Part shown: in pieces, positions 40,804 through 49,966 of the stretch | Layout: each line of letters begins with the position of its first letter | Numbering within the stretch: position 1 is the first letter of the stretch | DNA from: Tautonia plasticadhaerens | Lineage (GTDB): Bacteria; Planctomycetota; Planctomycetia; Isosphaerales; Isosphaeraceae | DNA length: 64,000 nt | Direction: 5' to 3' | Assembly: GCF_007752535.1 (NCBI RefSeq) | Contig: NZ_CP036426.1 | Coordinates: 7,316,001-7,380,000 of the forward strand | Made by a program: the position numbers and the translations under genes | Notes under the pieces: generated by a model | The model's database searches: none | The model's input: the letters and a program-made list of their open reading frames with translations, nothing else | What the model was told of the DNA's origin: nothing

Positions 40804-40839
40804 GACGGCCCGCCGACCATCCAAGGTCGGCGGGCCGTC
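40804..40839 (+). terminator. Strong hairpin after the fasciclin gene
   Basis: GACGGCCCGCCGACC (40804-40818) and its exact complement (40825-40839) form a 15-bp stem with loop ATCCAA. No T-run follows. The rest of the 330-base gap 40766-41095 before purL shows no gene and no promoter that I can defend. Confidence 0.65.
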
Positions 40840-41095
40840 CGCGTTGGCGGCGGGACAAGACCTTGACGGGGCCGATGCCGGTCCCGGATACTCCAATCGA
40901 CCGCCGCCCATCGGCGGGCGACACCCGCCCCTCGCAGGCATCGCATCCCCCACGCAGCCGATCGCGCGAGTCGAGAGGGACCGGCACGGGCCCGGGGCGG
41001 GGCGACTCCCCCGCGGCCCATCCCCCCGATGGACGCCCCGACCCCTGGCCTCGCACCCGAAAACGCGACGCGAACACACCGAACTTAACGCATTC

Positions 41096-44008
41096 ATGCT
41101 CTGGCATCTTCAGATCGATCCCGCCCCCGGCCTGGCGGACTCCGAGGGTCGTCGGGCGACGGCCGAGGCCGCGGATCTCGGCCTCGGCGGGCCCTGGACC
41201 ATCCGTTCGGCCCGAGGCTTCCTGGTCGAGGGAGACCTCGACGAGCCCGGCCTCCGGAGGGCCGCCGAGGCGGTGCTGGCCGACCCCATCGTCGAGACCT
41301 TCGCGATCCGCCCGTGCGGCCCCGGGGCGGTGGGGGGAGGGGACGACACCCGGGCCGTCCACGTGCTCCCCCGCCCCGGCGTGACCGACCCGGTCGCCGA
41401 GAGCGCCCGGGCCGTGCTCCGGGATCTCGGCCTGAAGGCGGACGAGGTCCGCTCGGTCCGCTCGTACCTCGTCGACGGGCCGGCCGACGAGCTGCCCCGG
41501 CTCATCCGACGGGTCCTGGCCAACGACGCGGTCGAGCAGGCCGTCGTCGGGCCGCTCGCCCTGGACCACCTCGGCCAGGGGAGGCCCTACGACTTCCGTC
41601 GCATCGACGTCCCGCTGCGATCGATGGACGACGACGCCCTGATGCGGGCCAGCCGGGAGGGCCAACTCTCCCTCTCGATCGACGAGATGCGGACGATCCG
41701 GGCCCACTTCCGGGACCTCGGCCGGGATCCGACCGACTGCGAGCTGGAGACGATCGCCCAGACCTGGAGCGAGCACTGCTCGCACAAGACCCTCCGGGGC
41801 CGGGTCGAGTTCGACGGCGAGGTGATCGACAACCTACTCAAGCAGACGATCTTCAAGGCGACCAAGGACCTGGAGGCCGACGGCCTGGACTGGCTCGTCT
41901 CCGTCTTCGAGGACAACGCCGGGGTCATCCGGTTCGACGACGAGCACGACGTCTGCTTCAAGGTCGAGACGCACAACCACCCCTCGGCCATCGACCCCTA
42001 CGGCGGGGCCAACACCGGCATCGGCGGCGTGATCCGGGACCCGATGGGGACCGGCCTCGGCGCCAAGCCGATCTGCAACACCGACGTCTTCTGCGTCGCC
42101 CCGCCCGACTTCCCGGCCGACGCGCTGCCCGCCGGCGTGCTGCACCCCCGTCGCGTGCTCAAGGGGGTGGTAGCCGGGGTGCGCGACTACGGCAATCGCA
42201 TGGGCATCCCGACGGTCAACGGCGCCGTCGTGGCCGATGAGCGGTACCTCGCCAACCCGCTGGTCTTCTGCGGCACGGTGGGCGTCCTGCCCCGGGGCAA
42301 GGCGTTCAAGTCGGTCGAGCCGGGGGACCGGATCGTCGCCGTCGGGGGCCGGACGGGCCGAGACGGCATCCACGGCGCCACCTTCAGCTCGGCCGAGCTG
42401 ACGGGGGAGAGCGAGGAAATCTCCGGCGGCGCCGTGCAGATCGGCAACGCAATCACCGAGAAGATGGTGCTCGACGCCCTGCTGCAAGCCCGGGATCTGG
42501 GCCTCTACCGGGCCATCACCGACTGCGGCGCGGGCGGCTTCAGCTCCGCCGTCGGCGAGATGGGGGCCGAGCTCGGGGCCGAGGTCGACCTGGATCGGGC
42601 GCCGCTGAAGTACGAGGGGCTCTCGTATACCGAGATCTGGATCTCCGAGGCGCAGGAACGCATGGTCCTGGCGGTGCCGCCGGAGCACCTCGACGCGCTG
42701 GTCTCGCTCTGCGCCTCCGAGGGGGTCGAGGCCAGCGACCTCGGCCGGTTCGTCGACTCGGGCCGGCTGACGCTCCGGTACCACGGCGCGGTGGTCGGCG
42801 ACCTGTCGATGCACTTCCTCCACGAGGGGCGGCCGAAGGTGACGAGGGAGGCGACGTTCACGGCGCCGCCCGAGGTCCCGACGACGCTCCCCGACCGGGA
42901 CGACCACACCGCCGACCTGCTCGCCCTGCTCCGGGACTGGGACATCTGCTCCAAGGAGTGGATCGTCCGCCAGTACGACCACGAGGTCCAGGGCAGGACC
43001 GTCGTCAAGCCGCTGGTCGGCGACCGGGAGGAAGGCCCCGGGAATGCCTCGGTCGTGCTGCCGGTGCGGGGGTCGACCCGGGGGCTGGCCGTCGGCTGCG
43101 GCCTGAATCCCCGGTACGGCGACCTCGACCCCTATGCGATGGCCGGCAACGTCATCGACGAGGCGATCCGGAACGTCGTCGCCGTCGGCGCCGACCCGGA
43201 CCGGGTCGCCCTGCTCGACAACTTCTGCTGGGGCAATCCGGAGCGGCCGGAGACGCTCGGCTCGCTGGTCCTGGCGGCCCAGGGGTGCCACGACCTGGCG
43301 ATCTCCTACCGGACGCCGTTCATCTCGGGCAAGGACAGCCTGTACAACGAATACTCGCATGAGGGAAAGAGCCTGGCCATCCCGCCGACGCTGCTCATCT
43401 CGGCGATCGGCCAGGTGCCCGACGTAAGACACTGCGTGACGATGGACCTGAAGGAGCCGGGCAACGCGCTGCTCGTCGTCGGCCGGACGAGGGACGAGCT
43501 GGGCGGGTCGAGCTACCTGAAGGTGCTCGGCCTGCCGGGCGGCCGGGTGCCGAAGGTGGATCCGGAGGCGGGCCGGGCGACCTTCCGGGCCGTGCACCGG
43601 GCGATCTCAGGGGGTCTGGTCCGCTCCTGCCACGACCCGAGCGAGGGTGGCCTGGCCGTCGCCCTCGCCGAGATGTGCCTGGCGGGGGGGCTGGGGGCCG
43701 AGGCCTCCTTGCGGGACGTCCCCTGCCCCGACGCCGCCGCATCCGATCCCGTCCTGCTGTTCTCCGAGTCTCCGTCCCGATTCCTGCTGGAAGTCCGTCC
43801 GGAGCACGTCGCCGGGGTGCTCGACCTGTTCGAGGGGCTGCCGATCGGCCGGCTCGGCGCGGTGTCCGAAGGCGGCCGACTGTCCGTGAGGGGGCTGGAC
43901 GGCCGCCCCCTGATCGATGCGCCCGTGGCCGGGTTGCGGGCGACCTGGATCCGTCCGATCGATGATCATGGTGTTGATCCTGTCACTCCTCATCACTTGA
44001 ACCGGTGA
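41096..44008 (+). CDS. purL: Phosphoribosylformylglycinamidine synthase, PurL with two N-terminal PurS-like modules
   Basis: The ATG at 41096 gives 970 residues, longer than the usual 730-750 of small PurL. The extra N-terminus looks like two PurS units in tandem: residues 1-72 (LQIDPAPGLADSEG...LADPIVETFAI) and 86-152 (VHVLPRPGVTDPVAES...VLANDAVEQAVV). PurL proper follows with TWSEHCSHKTLRG, ETHNHPSAIDPYGGANTGIGG and later SCHDPSEGGLAVALAE. It converts FGAR, ATP and glutamine-derived ammonia to FGAM, working with PurQ at 45074. Large PurL has an N-terminal domain mimicking a PurS dimer; this protein appears to hold the intermediate form. Confidence 0.95.
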   Translation: MLWHLQIDPAPGLADSEGRRATAEAADLGLGGPWTIRSARGFLVEGDLDEPGLRRAAEAVLADPIVETFAIRPCGPGAVGGGDDTRAVHVLPRPGVTDPVAESARAVLRDLGLKADEVRSVRSYLVDGPADELPRLIRRVLANDAVEQAVVGPLALDHLGQGRPYDFRRIDVPLRSMDDDALMRASREGQLSLSIDEMRTIRAHFRDLGRDPTDCELETIAQTWSEHCSHKTLRGRVEFDGEVIDNLLKQTIFKATKDLEADGLDWLVSVFEDNAGVIRFDDEHDVCFKVETHNHPSAIDPYGGANTGIGGVIRDPMGTGLGAKPICNTDVFCVAPPDFPADALPAGVLHPRRVLKGVVAGVRDYGNRMGIPTVNGAVVADERYLANPLVFCGTVGVLPRGKAFKSVEPGDRIVAVGGRTGRDGIHGATFSSAELTGESEEISGGAVQIGNAITEKMVLDALLQARDLGLYRAITDCGAGGFSSAVGEMGAELGAEVDLDRAPLKYEGLSYTEIWISEAQERMVLAVPPEHLDALVSLCASEGVEASDLGRFVDSGRLTLRYHGAVVGDLSMHFLHEGRPKVTREATFTAPPEVPTTLPDRDDHTADLLALLRDWDICSKEWIVRQYDHEVQGRTVVKPLVGDREEGPGNASVVLPVRGSTRGLAVGCGLNPRYGDLDPYAMAGNVIDEAIRNVVAVGADPDRVALLDNFCWGNPERPETLGSLVLAAQGCHDLAISYRTPFISGKDSLYNEYSHEGKSLAIPPTLLISAIGQVPDVRHCVTMDLKEPGNALLVVGRTRDELGGSSYLKVLGLPGGRVPKVDPEAGRATFRAVHRAISGGLVRSCHDPSEGGLAVALAEMCLAGGLGAEASLRDVPCPDAAASDPVLLFSESPSRFLLEVRPEHVAGVLDLFEGLPIGRLGAVSEGGRLSVRGLDGRPLIDAPVAGLRATWIRPIDDHGVDPVTPHHLNR

Positions 44009-44029
44009 CCCCGCCCGGAAGGACCGCCG

Positions 44030-44842
44030 ATGCAGCGATTCGTCACCTTCGTAGACGGCTCGAACCTCGACGGCGTGCTCAAGCACCTGAACCTGCGCGT
44101 CGACGACTACGGCTCATTCTACCGCTACATCTTCGAGACGAGCGTCAACCACTGGGGCCGCACCTTCGCCGAAGGGGCTCCCTGGGAATCGGCCCAGCAT
44201 GCGAGAATCTACTGGTATGTCGTCGGTAAGATGGATGAGTGGGACCTGAACGACCCGAAGGCCGAGAACCGCCTGCGGAACCGGTTCGAGCTGAACCCCC
44301 GACTGCGGGACAGCTACATCGAGGACGTCATCCGCAAGATGCCCGACGTCCCCGCCGAGCACCGCCTGGACGAGGCCTGGGGCCTCTGCTTCGCGGAGAC
44401 GAGGGAGTGGTACGAGGGGAAGCGCCGGGCCCTGGAGCGGAAGAAGCGGTTCTACCACGGAGTCCAGTCGGCCACCGACTTCGTCGAGATCCGCCAGGAG
44501 GGGCACTGGAAGGTCGACCTGCTGCACCACAACCTGACCGAGAAGGGCCTGGACACGAGCATGGCCGTCGACATGGTGGCCCTGCAGGACACCTACGACA
44601 TCGCCCTGCTGATCTCCGGGGACGCCGACGGCATCCCCGGGATCAACTACGTGAAGAACAAGTGCAAGCACGTCGGCGTGGTGGAGTTCCGGCGCGGGTC
44701 GCGGGACGAGTCGCTCAAGGGGGCCAGCTCCCGCCTGAAGATCGCCGCGGACTTCGTCGTGCAGATCTTCGAGGCCGACCTGCTCCGCCGGGATCTCTCC
44801 TACCGGGCCAACCCCGACTACGACAGCTCGGGGGATTACTAG
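44030..44842 (+). CDS. NYN-domain (LabA/DUF88-like) putative ribonuclease
   Basis: The 270-residue protein starts 21 bases after purL. It has the PIN-like NYN pattern: FVTFVDGSNLDG (Asp9), KVDLLHHNL (Asp163), AVDMVAL (Asp181) and ALLISGDADGIPGINYVK (Asp198, Asp200), the acidic residues expected for metal-dependent RNA cleavage. The central part, about 40-140, is charged and helical and not typical of short NYN proteins. It lies between purL and purQ, probably in their transcript, although purQ starts 231 bases later. Target unknown. Confidence 0.82.
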   Translation: MQRFVTFVDGSNLDGVLKHLNLRVDDYGSFYRYIFETSVNHWGRTFAEGAPWESAQHARIYWYVVGKMDEWDLNDPKAENRLRNRFELNPRLRDSYIEDVIRKMPDVPAEHRLDEAWGLCFAETREWYEGKRRALERKKRFYHGVQSATDFVEIRQEGHWKVDLLHHNLTEKGLDTSMAVDMVALQDTYDIALLISGDADGIPGINYVKNKCKHVGVVEFRRGSRDESLKGASSRLKIAADFVVQIFEADLLRRDLSYRANPDYDSSGDY

Positions 44843-45073
44843 AGAGCGGCCCCGAGCCGCTACCGCTATCGGGGGCCCGACTCGAACGATGGTGACGACG
44901 ACCACGGTCGTGACCAGGACGGCGAGTGACGCCCCCCCTCGCGGTAGTCGCCGGTTCGGGGTCCGCTCCGGCACCGCACCGCGTCGACCGGCCGATCCAC
45001 ACCTCACGATGGGTCGGTAGACGAGCGACCTCCTCAACCCGACACACGACACCGAACACCCCCCGATCATCCC

Positions 45074-45835
45074 ATGCCCTCGCCCCGAGCCATCGTCCTC
45101 CGAGCCCCCGGGACCAACTGCGACGAGGAGACCGTCGCGGCCTGGCGAATGGCCGGGGCCGAGGTCGACACCGTCCACGTCGACCGCGTCCTGGAGCGGC
45201 CGGAGGCGCTCGACGCGTTCCAGATCCTCACCATCCCCGGCGGCTTCAGTTACGGGGACGACCTCGGCGCCGGCCGGATCCTGGCCTCCCGGATCGGCGC
45301 CCTGGACGACGCCCTGCGCCGGTTCCACGACCGGGGGGGGCTGATCCTCGGCATCTGCAACGGCTTCCAGGTGCTGGTGAAGGCCGGGCTCCTGCCCGGC
45401 GGGCACCGGGCGACGATCACGCACAACGACTCCGGCCGATTCGAGTGCCGATGGGTCCGGCTGGCCGTCACCTCCCAAGGCCGCTCCCCGTTCTTGCCCG
45501 AGGGCGGGCCGATCGAGCTGCCGGTCGCCCACGGCGAGGGGAAGTTCGTCGCCGAGAGCGAGGCGGCGCTCGGGGCGCTCGACGACGCCGGCCAGCTCGC
45601 CCTCCGCTACGTCGACGGGGCGGGGCTCCCGACCGAGGCGTTCCCGGGCAACCCGAACGGCGCCCCCCGGGGGGTCGCCGGGGTCGTCGACCCGACCGGC
45701 CGGATCTTCGGCCTGATGCCGCACCCGGAGCGTTTCGTCGAGTTCATCCAGCACCCCCGATGGACCCGCCTCCCCGACCGACCCGAGGGGGACGGGCTCC
45801 GGATCTTCCGGGGTGCCGTCGCCGCGACCCGATGA
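45074..45835 (+). CDS. purQ: Phosphoribosylformylglycinamidine synthase, glutaminase subunit
   Basis: The 253-residue class I glutamine amidotransferase has LRAPGTNCDEET at the N-terminus, GGFSYGDDLGAG, the nucleophile Cys in GICNGFQVL and the His/Glu pair in GLMPHPER. It supplies ammonia to PurL for FGAM synthesis. In Bacillus the PurLQS complex needs separate PurS; here PurS-like modules are fused to PurL. It is convergent with the sialidase-like gene. Confidence 0.96.
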   Translation: MPSPRAIVLRAPGTNCDEETVAAWRMAGAEVDTVHVDRVLERPEALDAFQILTIPGGFSYGDDLGAGRILASRIGALDDALRRFHDRGGLILGICNGFQVLVKAGLLPGGHRATITHNDSGRFECRWVRLAVTSQGRSPFLPEGGPIELPVAHGEGKFVAESEAALGALDDAGQLALRYVDGAGLPTEAFPGNPNGAPRGVAGVVDPTGRIFGLMPHPERFVEFIQHPRWTRLPDRPEGDGLRIFRGAVAATR

Positions 45836-45899
45836 GCGCGGGGGCGACGGCGATCGGGTCGTCGTCCGACTTGATGGGCGCCGGGGCGATCGCTCGCCC

Positions 45900-47720
45900 T
45901 CATCTGCCTCCCCAGAGCGACTCCAGCAGGGTGGACAGCCCGGGGTCGTGGCGTTGCAGCTCGGATCGGACGTAGGGGTAGAAGTCGTTGGTGCCGAAGA
46001 ACGCCTCGGTGGCCTCGGCGAAGTACTCCATCGGGTCGTTCAGGGCATAGGCCCGGTCGTCCCTCCCGTCGATCCGGAGCACCCGTTCATACGACTTCGA
46101 TTCGGTCGCCTGCTCGAACGCGTCCCGGACCTCGGGATTGCCGAACCCGCCGTCGAGGAACTGGTGGTGGTAGGCATGGGCCAGCTCGTGGAGGACCATC
46201 CAGGGCTGGTCCCGGGTCCACGAGAGGAAGTTCCGGGCGTTGGCGACCTCGACGCACCCGGCCTTCTCCGGGTTCATGCCGTGCTCCAGGAGCCATCGGG
46301 GGCTCGGGTGGTAGGCCATGCACGGGTGGTTCGGCTCGGCCTCCTCGACCCAGATCCGGACTCGTCGCAGCGTCTCGACCGCAGGACGCGGGAGGCGGGC
46401 GTCGATCTGGTCGAGCTGATGGCGGAGCCGATCCAGCGTCCGACCCGCCAGGGCGGGATGGTCGTCGAGGAATCCGGAGTGGACGAGGACGGTCCAGCCC
46501 CCGATCTCCCGGGTTTCGTAGCGGTCGGTCGGCGTGAAGTCGGTCGATCCCGGTCCCGCGGCTCCCCCTGCCCCGGCCAGCTCATCGATCTCCTCCAGCG
46601 TGAACCGGACGGAGACGATGTAGGGCGCCTCCCCCTCCGCCCAATGCCCGTAGGTGGTGACGACGAGAGTCCCATCGGGCAAGGCCTCGACGCCGGGATA
46701 GGCGCAATCGGCCCCCTTGGTGTTGTCCATCAGCCGGACACGGTACTGGCCCTCCCGGCCCTCGACGAGGTCGTCGTAGGTGCCGACCCAGCCAACCCAG
46801 TCGCCTCTCGTCGGGCTCTCGTGGGTCGTGTCCCGGAAGGAGAGGAACAGCCGGCCGTCGGGGGCGTACGTGCCGACGTGGCGGTCGCCGGTCAGGGCCC
46901 CGGGGAGCTGCCGGGGCTCCGACCAGGTCCTCCCCTCGTCGTCGGACGTGATCAGGAACGAGTTGAACGTCCGGCTGTTCTCGCGCAGGAGGACGGCGAT
47001 CTGTTTGCCGTCGGGTGACCGGATCAGCCCGGGCTCGCAGAGGTGGGCCGTCGGGTGCTCGGCGATGACCTCGGGCTCTCCCCAGCTCAGGCCCCCGTCG
47101 GTCGATAGGGTCTTGTAGACCCGGAAGGTCGTCGCCGTGCCCTCGTCCTTGAAGAAACGGCCGTCGTCGTGGAAGAGGGCCATGTACGAGCCGTCCTCCA
47201 AGCGTTCGACGCTGGACATCGCCACGATGCCGCCGAAGTCGCCGATCGGCTCCAGGGGGGTCCAGGAGCGGCCGTCGTCCTCGGAGGAGGCCATGCGGAT
47301 CGGGTAGAGGCCGGAGAAGAGGATCAATCGTTTCTTGCCTCGCGGGTCGACCACGCGGTGGATGGTGGGCGTCTCTTTCGAGGTGGCCCAGTTCTCCGGG
47401 GTGGGCAGGCGGTCGGACCAGCTCCGGCCGCCGTCCTCGCTCCGCTTCATGACGATCGGCCCCCGGCCGTGGCCCTCCGGATAGACCGCGATCATCGTCC
47501 GGCCGTCTTCGAGCAGCACCGTGGTCGGATGGCCGAGGTACTGCCCCTGCTCTCGGTCGACCACGACCTGACGGCGTTCCTGGTCGGCCAGATCGATCAG
47601 GGGGATTGAATAGCCCCGGGGGGGCTCCTGGGGATCTTCGGCCCGGGACAGGGCCGGGACGAAGATCGTAAGGGCCAGGGCGGCGAGGATCGGGCAACGG
47701 GGGTGGATCCGAGGGGGCAT
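45900..47720 (-). CDS. Exported sialidase-like BNR propeller fused to a zinc metallopeptidase-like domain
   Basis: I use the ATG at 47720 because it starts a signal peptide (MPPRIHPRCPILAALALTIF); a start 12 codons earlier is possible. Residues about 40-385 are a sialidase-type six-bladed propeller with at least four Asp boxes (SEDGGRSWSD, SEDDGRSWTP, STDGGLSWGE, SDDEGRTWSE). Residues about 400-600 carry HELAHAYHHQ near 510 and a downstream DPMEYFAEATEAFFG, the HExxH plus distal Glu pattern of a gluzincin-like peptidase. Whether either part is active is unknown. I know both modules in planctomycetes, but I have not seen this fusion described. Confidence 0.85.
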   Translation of the reverse strand: MPPRIHPRCPILAALALTIFVPALSRAEDPQEPPRGYSIPLIDLADQERRQVVVDREQGQYLGHPTTVLLEDGRTMIAVYPEGHGRGPIVMKRSEDGGRSWSDRLPTPENWATSKETPTIHRVVDPRGKKRLILFSGLYPIRMASSEDDGRSWTPLEPIGDFGGIVAMSSVERLEDGSYMALFHDDGRFFKDEGTATTFRVYKTLSTDGGLSWGEPEVIAEHPTAHLCEPGLIRSPDGKQIAVLLRENSRTFNSFLITSDDEGRTWSEPRQLPGALTGDRHVGTYAPDGRLFLSFRDTTHESPTRGDWVGWVGTYDDLVEGREGQYRVRLMDNTKGADCAYPGVEALPDGTLVVTTYGHWAEGEAPYIVSVRFTLEEIDELAGAGGAAGPGSTDFTPTDRYETREIGGWTVLVHSGFLDDHPALAGRTLDRLRHQLDQIDARLPRPAVETLRRVRIWVEEAEPNHPCMAYHPSPRWLLEHGMNPEKAGCVEVANARNFLSWTRDQPWMVLHELAHAYHHQFLDGGFGNPEVRDAFEQATESKSYERVLRIDGRDDRAYALNDPMEYFAEATEAFFGTNDFYPYVRSELQRHDPGLSTLLESLWGGR

Positions 47721-47798
47721 CGTCGTCCTCCGGGGTGCGTGTCGGGATCGGGGCAATGGTATCCCGACGGCCGGGCCCGTGCGACCCGGGCCACCCCG

Positions 47799-48299
47799 CT
47801 AGGACTTCTCCCGGGCGATCGGGGCGACCCGGGCGCCCACGGCCCTGATGTAGTCTCCCGGGGCGAGGACGACCTGGAGGCCCCGGACGCCGGCCGAGAT
47901 CGAGATCACCTCGAACAGCTCCGCCGTCTCGTCCAGGTAGACGGGATATGGCTTCTTGCAGGCCAGCGCGGTCACGCCTCCCCGGACGTAGCCGGTGAGT
48001 GCCTCGACCTCCCTGAGCGGCACGGTGTCGATCTTCTTATCGCCGGCCGACCGGGCGAGGGCCTTCGGGTCGAGCTCGCAATTGCCGGGGACGACGGCCA
48101 GGCAGACGCCGGACGTCGTCCCCCGGGCCACCAGGGTCTTGAAGACCTGCTCGGCGGGCAACCCGACCTTCCGGGCCACCGACTCGGCGGTCAGGTCGTC
48201 CGGGTCGACCTCGTAGGGTCGCAGCTCGAAGGGCACGCCCAGGCGTTCCAGGAGGCGGACGGCGTTGGTCTTCGGGGCGGACACGGCGTGATCCCTCAT
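47799..48299 (-). CDS. ybaK: YbaK/EbsC-family Cys-tRNA(Pro) deacylase
   Basis: The ATG at 48299 is preferred over the GTG at 48305 because GAGG lies five bases before it. The 166-residue protein matches YbaK: PKTNAVRLLERLGVPFELRPYEVD, AEQVFKTLVARG (the Lys needed for activity) and YVRGGVTALACKK. YbaK hydrolyses Cys mischarged on tRNA(Pro). It lies between dut and the sialidase-like gene on the same strand. Confidence 0.93.
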   Translation of the reverse strand: MRDHAVSAPKTNAVRLLERLGVPFELRPYEVDPDDLTAESVARKVGLPAEQVFKTLVARGTTSGVCLAVVPGNCELDPKALARSAGDKKIDTVPLREVEALTGYVRGGVTALACKKPYPVYLDETAELFEVISISAGVRGLQVVLAPGDYIRAVGARVAPIAREKS

Positions 48300-48395
48300 C
48301 AACACCTCACCCCGGGACCGGCCGCCGGTCGCCCGACGGGCCGGATCGATCCGGCCCGTCGGGTGCTCCGCCGCGGTGGGGGCATCATCACAATC

Positions 48396-48905
48396 TCACC
48401 CGCCCATCCGGTCGCTGGACCCGAACCCCCGATCGCCCCGGTCGGTCGGGTCCAGCTCCTCGACCTCGACCGGCTCGGCCAGCGTCACCGACTGGACCAG
48501 CAACTGGGCGATCGCCTTGCCATAGGGGACCCGGACCGTGGCGAGGTCGACGGCCCGCGCGGCCTCCGCGCGGCCTCCCGAGGCGATCGCCTCGAAGACC
48601 GGGCCGTGGTTGAGGTTGGTGACGACGACGAGCAGCTCCCCGGTATACGACTCGTCGATGACACCCCCCATCGTCTTGAGGCCGGAGGCGGCCCTCCCGC
48701 TCTTGTCCCAGACGAGGGAAACGATTCCCTCCGGGTGGCCGGGGAGGCTCCCCGGCTGGAGGGCGATCCCGGTGCGGACCTTGAGGATCTCGCCCGGTCG
48801 GACGGCCAGATCCTCGATGGCGAACAGATCCAGCCCGGCGTCCCGGGGGTTGTGCCGGGTCGGCAGGATGGCGCGATCGTGCAGGCGACGGACGCGGAGT
48901 CGCAT
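48396..48905 (-). CDS. dut: dUTP diphosphatase
   Basis: The 169-residue protein has the five trimeric dUTPase motifs: DAGLDLFA, DKSGRAASGL, GGVIDESYTGEL, GKAIAQLLV and, at the flexible C-terminus, DRGDRGFGSSD. It hydrolyses dUTP to dUMP, limiting uracil in DNA. An insertion with EAIASGGRAEAARAVD between motifs 3 and 4 makes it slightly longer than the E. coli enzyme. Confidence 0.94.
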   Translation of the reverse strand: MRLRVRRLHDRAILPTRHNPRDAGLDLFAIEDLAVRPGEILKVRTGIALQPGSLPGHPEGIVSLVWDKSGRAASGLKTMGGVIDESYTGELLVVVTNLNHGPVFEAIASGGRAEAARAVDLATVRVPYGKAIAQLLVQSVTLAEPVEVEELDPTDRGDRGFGSSDRMGG

Positions 48906-49041
48906 GGGAGATCCCTCGTCTCGAGGCCGCCCGCGAGGGCCGGCCGGCTTGACCGGCGCGGAGGCCGGCCTACAACGACATTCATCATCGACTCGACGCG
49001 ATCAGGGAATGCAACCGGCGCCAGGCGGGGGGGGATCGACG

Positions 49042-49815
49042 ATGGCCGAGCCGCAGACGGTCTTGATCACGGGGGGGACGGGGGGCATCGGCTCCGCCCT
49101 GGCGAGGATCCTGGTCGAGCGGGGGGATCGGGTCGTGCTGTTCGCCCGCCACGAGGGACCGCTCCGCGCCCTCGCCTCGGAGTTGGGGGGCGACGACCGG
49201 GCGATCGCGGTCTCGGGAGACGCGGGGCACCTCGCCGACCTGGAGCGGGCCTCCTCGGCGGCGGTCGAGCGGTTCGGCCGGCTCGACGGCTTGGCCCACT
49301 GCATCGGCTCGGTGGTGATCAAGCCGCTGCACCTGCTCAGCCCCGAGGAGTTCGACGAGGCGATCCGCATCAACCTCCGATCGGCCTTCAACGCCGTCAA
49401 GGCGGTGCTCGGGCCGATGAGGGCGCAGAACTCCGGCTCGGTCGTCCTCTTCAGCACGGTGGCCGTGCGGCAGGGGATCAACAACCACGAGGGGATCGCC
49501 GCCGCCAAGGCGGGGATCGAGGGCCTGGTCCGCTCGGCGGCCGTCTCCTACGCCCGGTCGAGCATCCGCTTCAACGCCGTCGCACCCGGCATGACCGAGA
49601 CCGGGATGACCGAACCGTTGCTCAAGAACGACGCCTCGAGGAAGTTCAGCGCCTCCATCCACCCTCTCGGCCGGATCGGCCAGCCCTCCGAGCCCGCCGC
49701 GGTGGCCGCGTTCCTGCTCGGCCCGGGGGCCGGCTGGATCACCGGCCAGGTCTGGGGGGTGGACGGCGGCCTCGGCGCCGGGATTGCTCCCCCCCGAACC
49801 GCCACCGGGGACTGA
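49042..49815 (+). CDS. Short-chain dehydrogenase-like protein with altered catalytic Tyr
   Basis: The ATG at 49042 gives 257 residues with the NAD(P) site TGGTGGIGSA, Asn111 (RINLRSAF), Ser138 (LFSTVA) and Lys156 (IAAAKAG). The Tyr of the YxxxK motif is Ile152 here, so the standard proton donor is missing. PGMTETGMTEPL and a C-terminal VDGG are typical of the classical family. It may be a divergent reductase with another catalytic residue or a non-enzymatic member. Substrate unknown. Confidence 0.85.
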   Translation: MAEPQTVLITGGTGGIGSALARILVERGDRVVLFARHEGPLRALASELGGDDRAIAVSGDAGHLADLERASSAAVERFGRLDGLAHCIGSVVIKPLHLLSPEEFDEAIRINLRSAFNAVKAVLGPMRAQNSGSVVLFSTVAVRQGINNHEGIAAAKAGIEGLVRSAAVSYARSSIRFNAVAPGMTETGMTEPLLKNDASRKFSASIHPLGRIGQPSEPAAVAAFLLGPGAGWITGQVWGVDGGLGAGIAPPRTATGD

Positions 49816-49966
49816 GCCGGTCCTCCGTGGCAGGACGTCCGCAGCGGCGTACAGAATAGAGCTGTCATCAGGTCGGACGAGGCCGAGGCCCCGGTGCCCT
49901 CGGGCCGGGGCGGTCGACGCCCGGATCGATCGGCCGTCCGCCATCCCCAGATCCCGAGTCCCACCG

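Noticed and set aside
41096-41300. Separate purS gene before purL
   Set aside because: The PurS-like sequence is in the same frame as PurL with no stop or restart between them.
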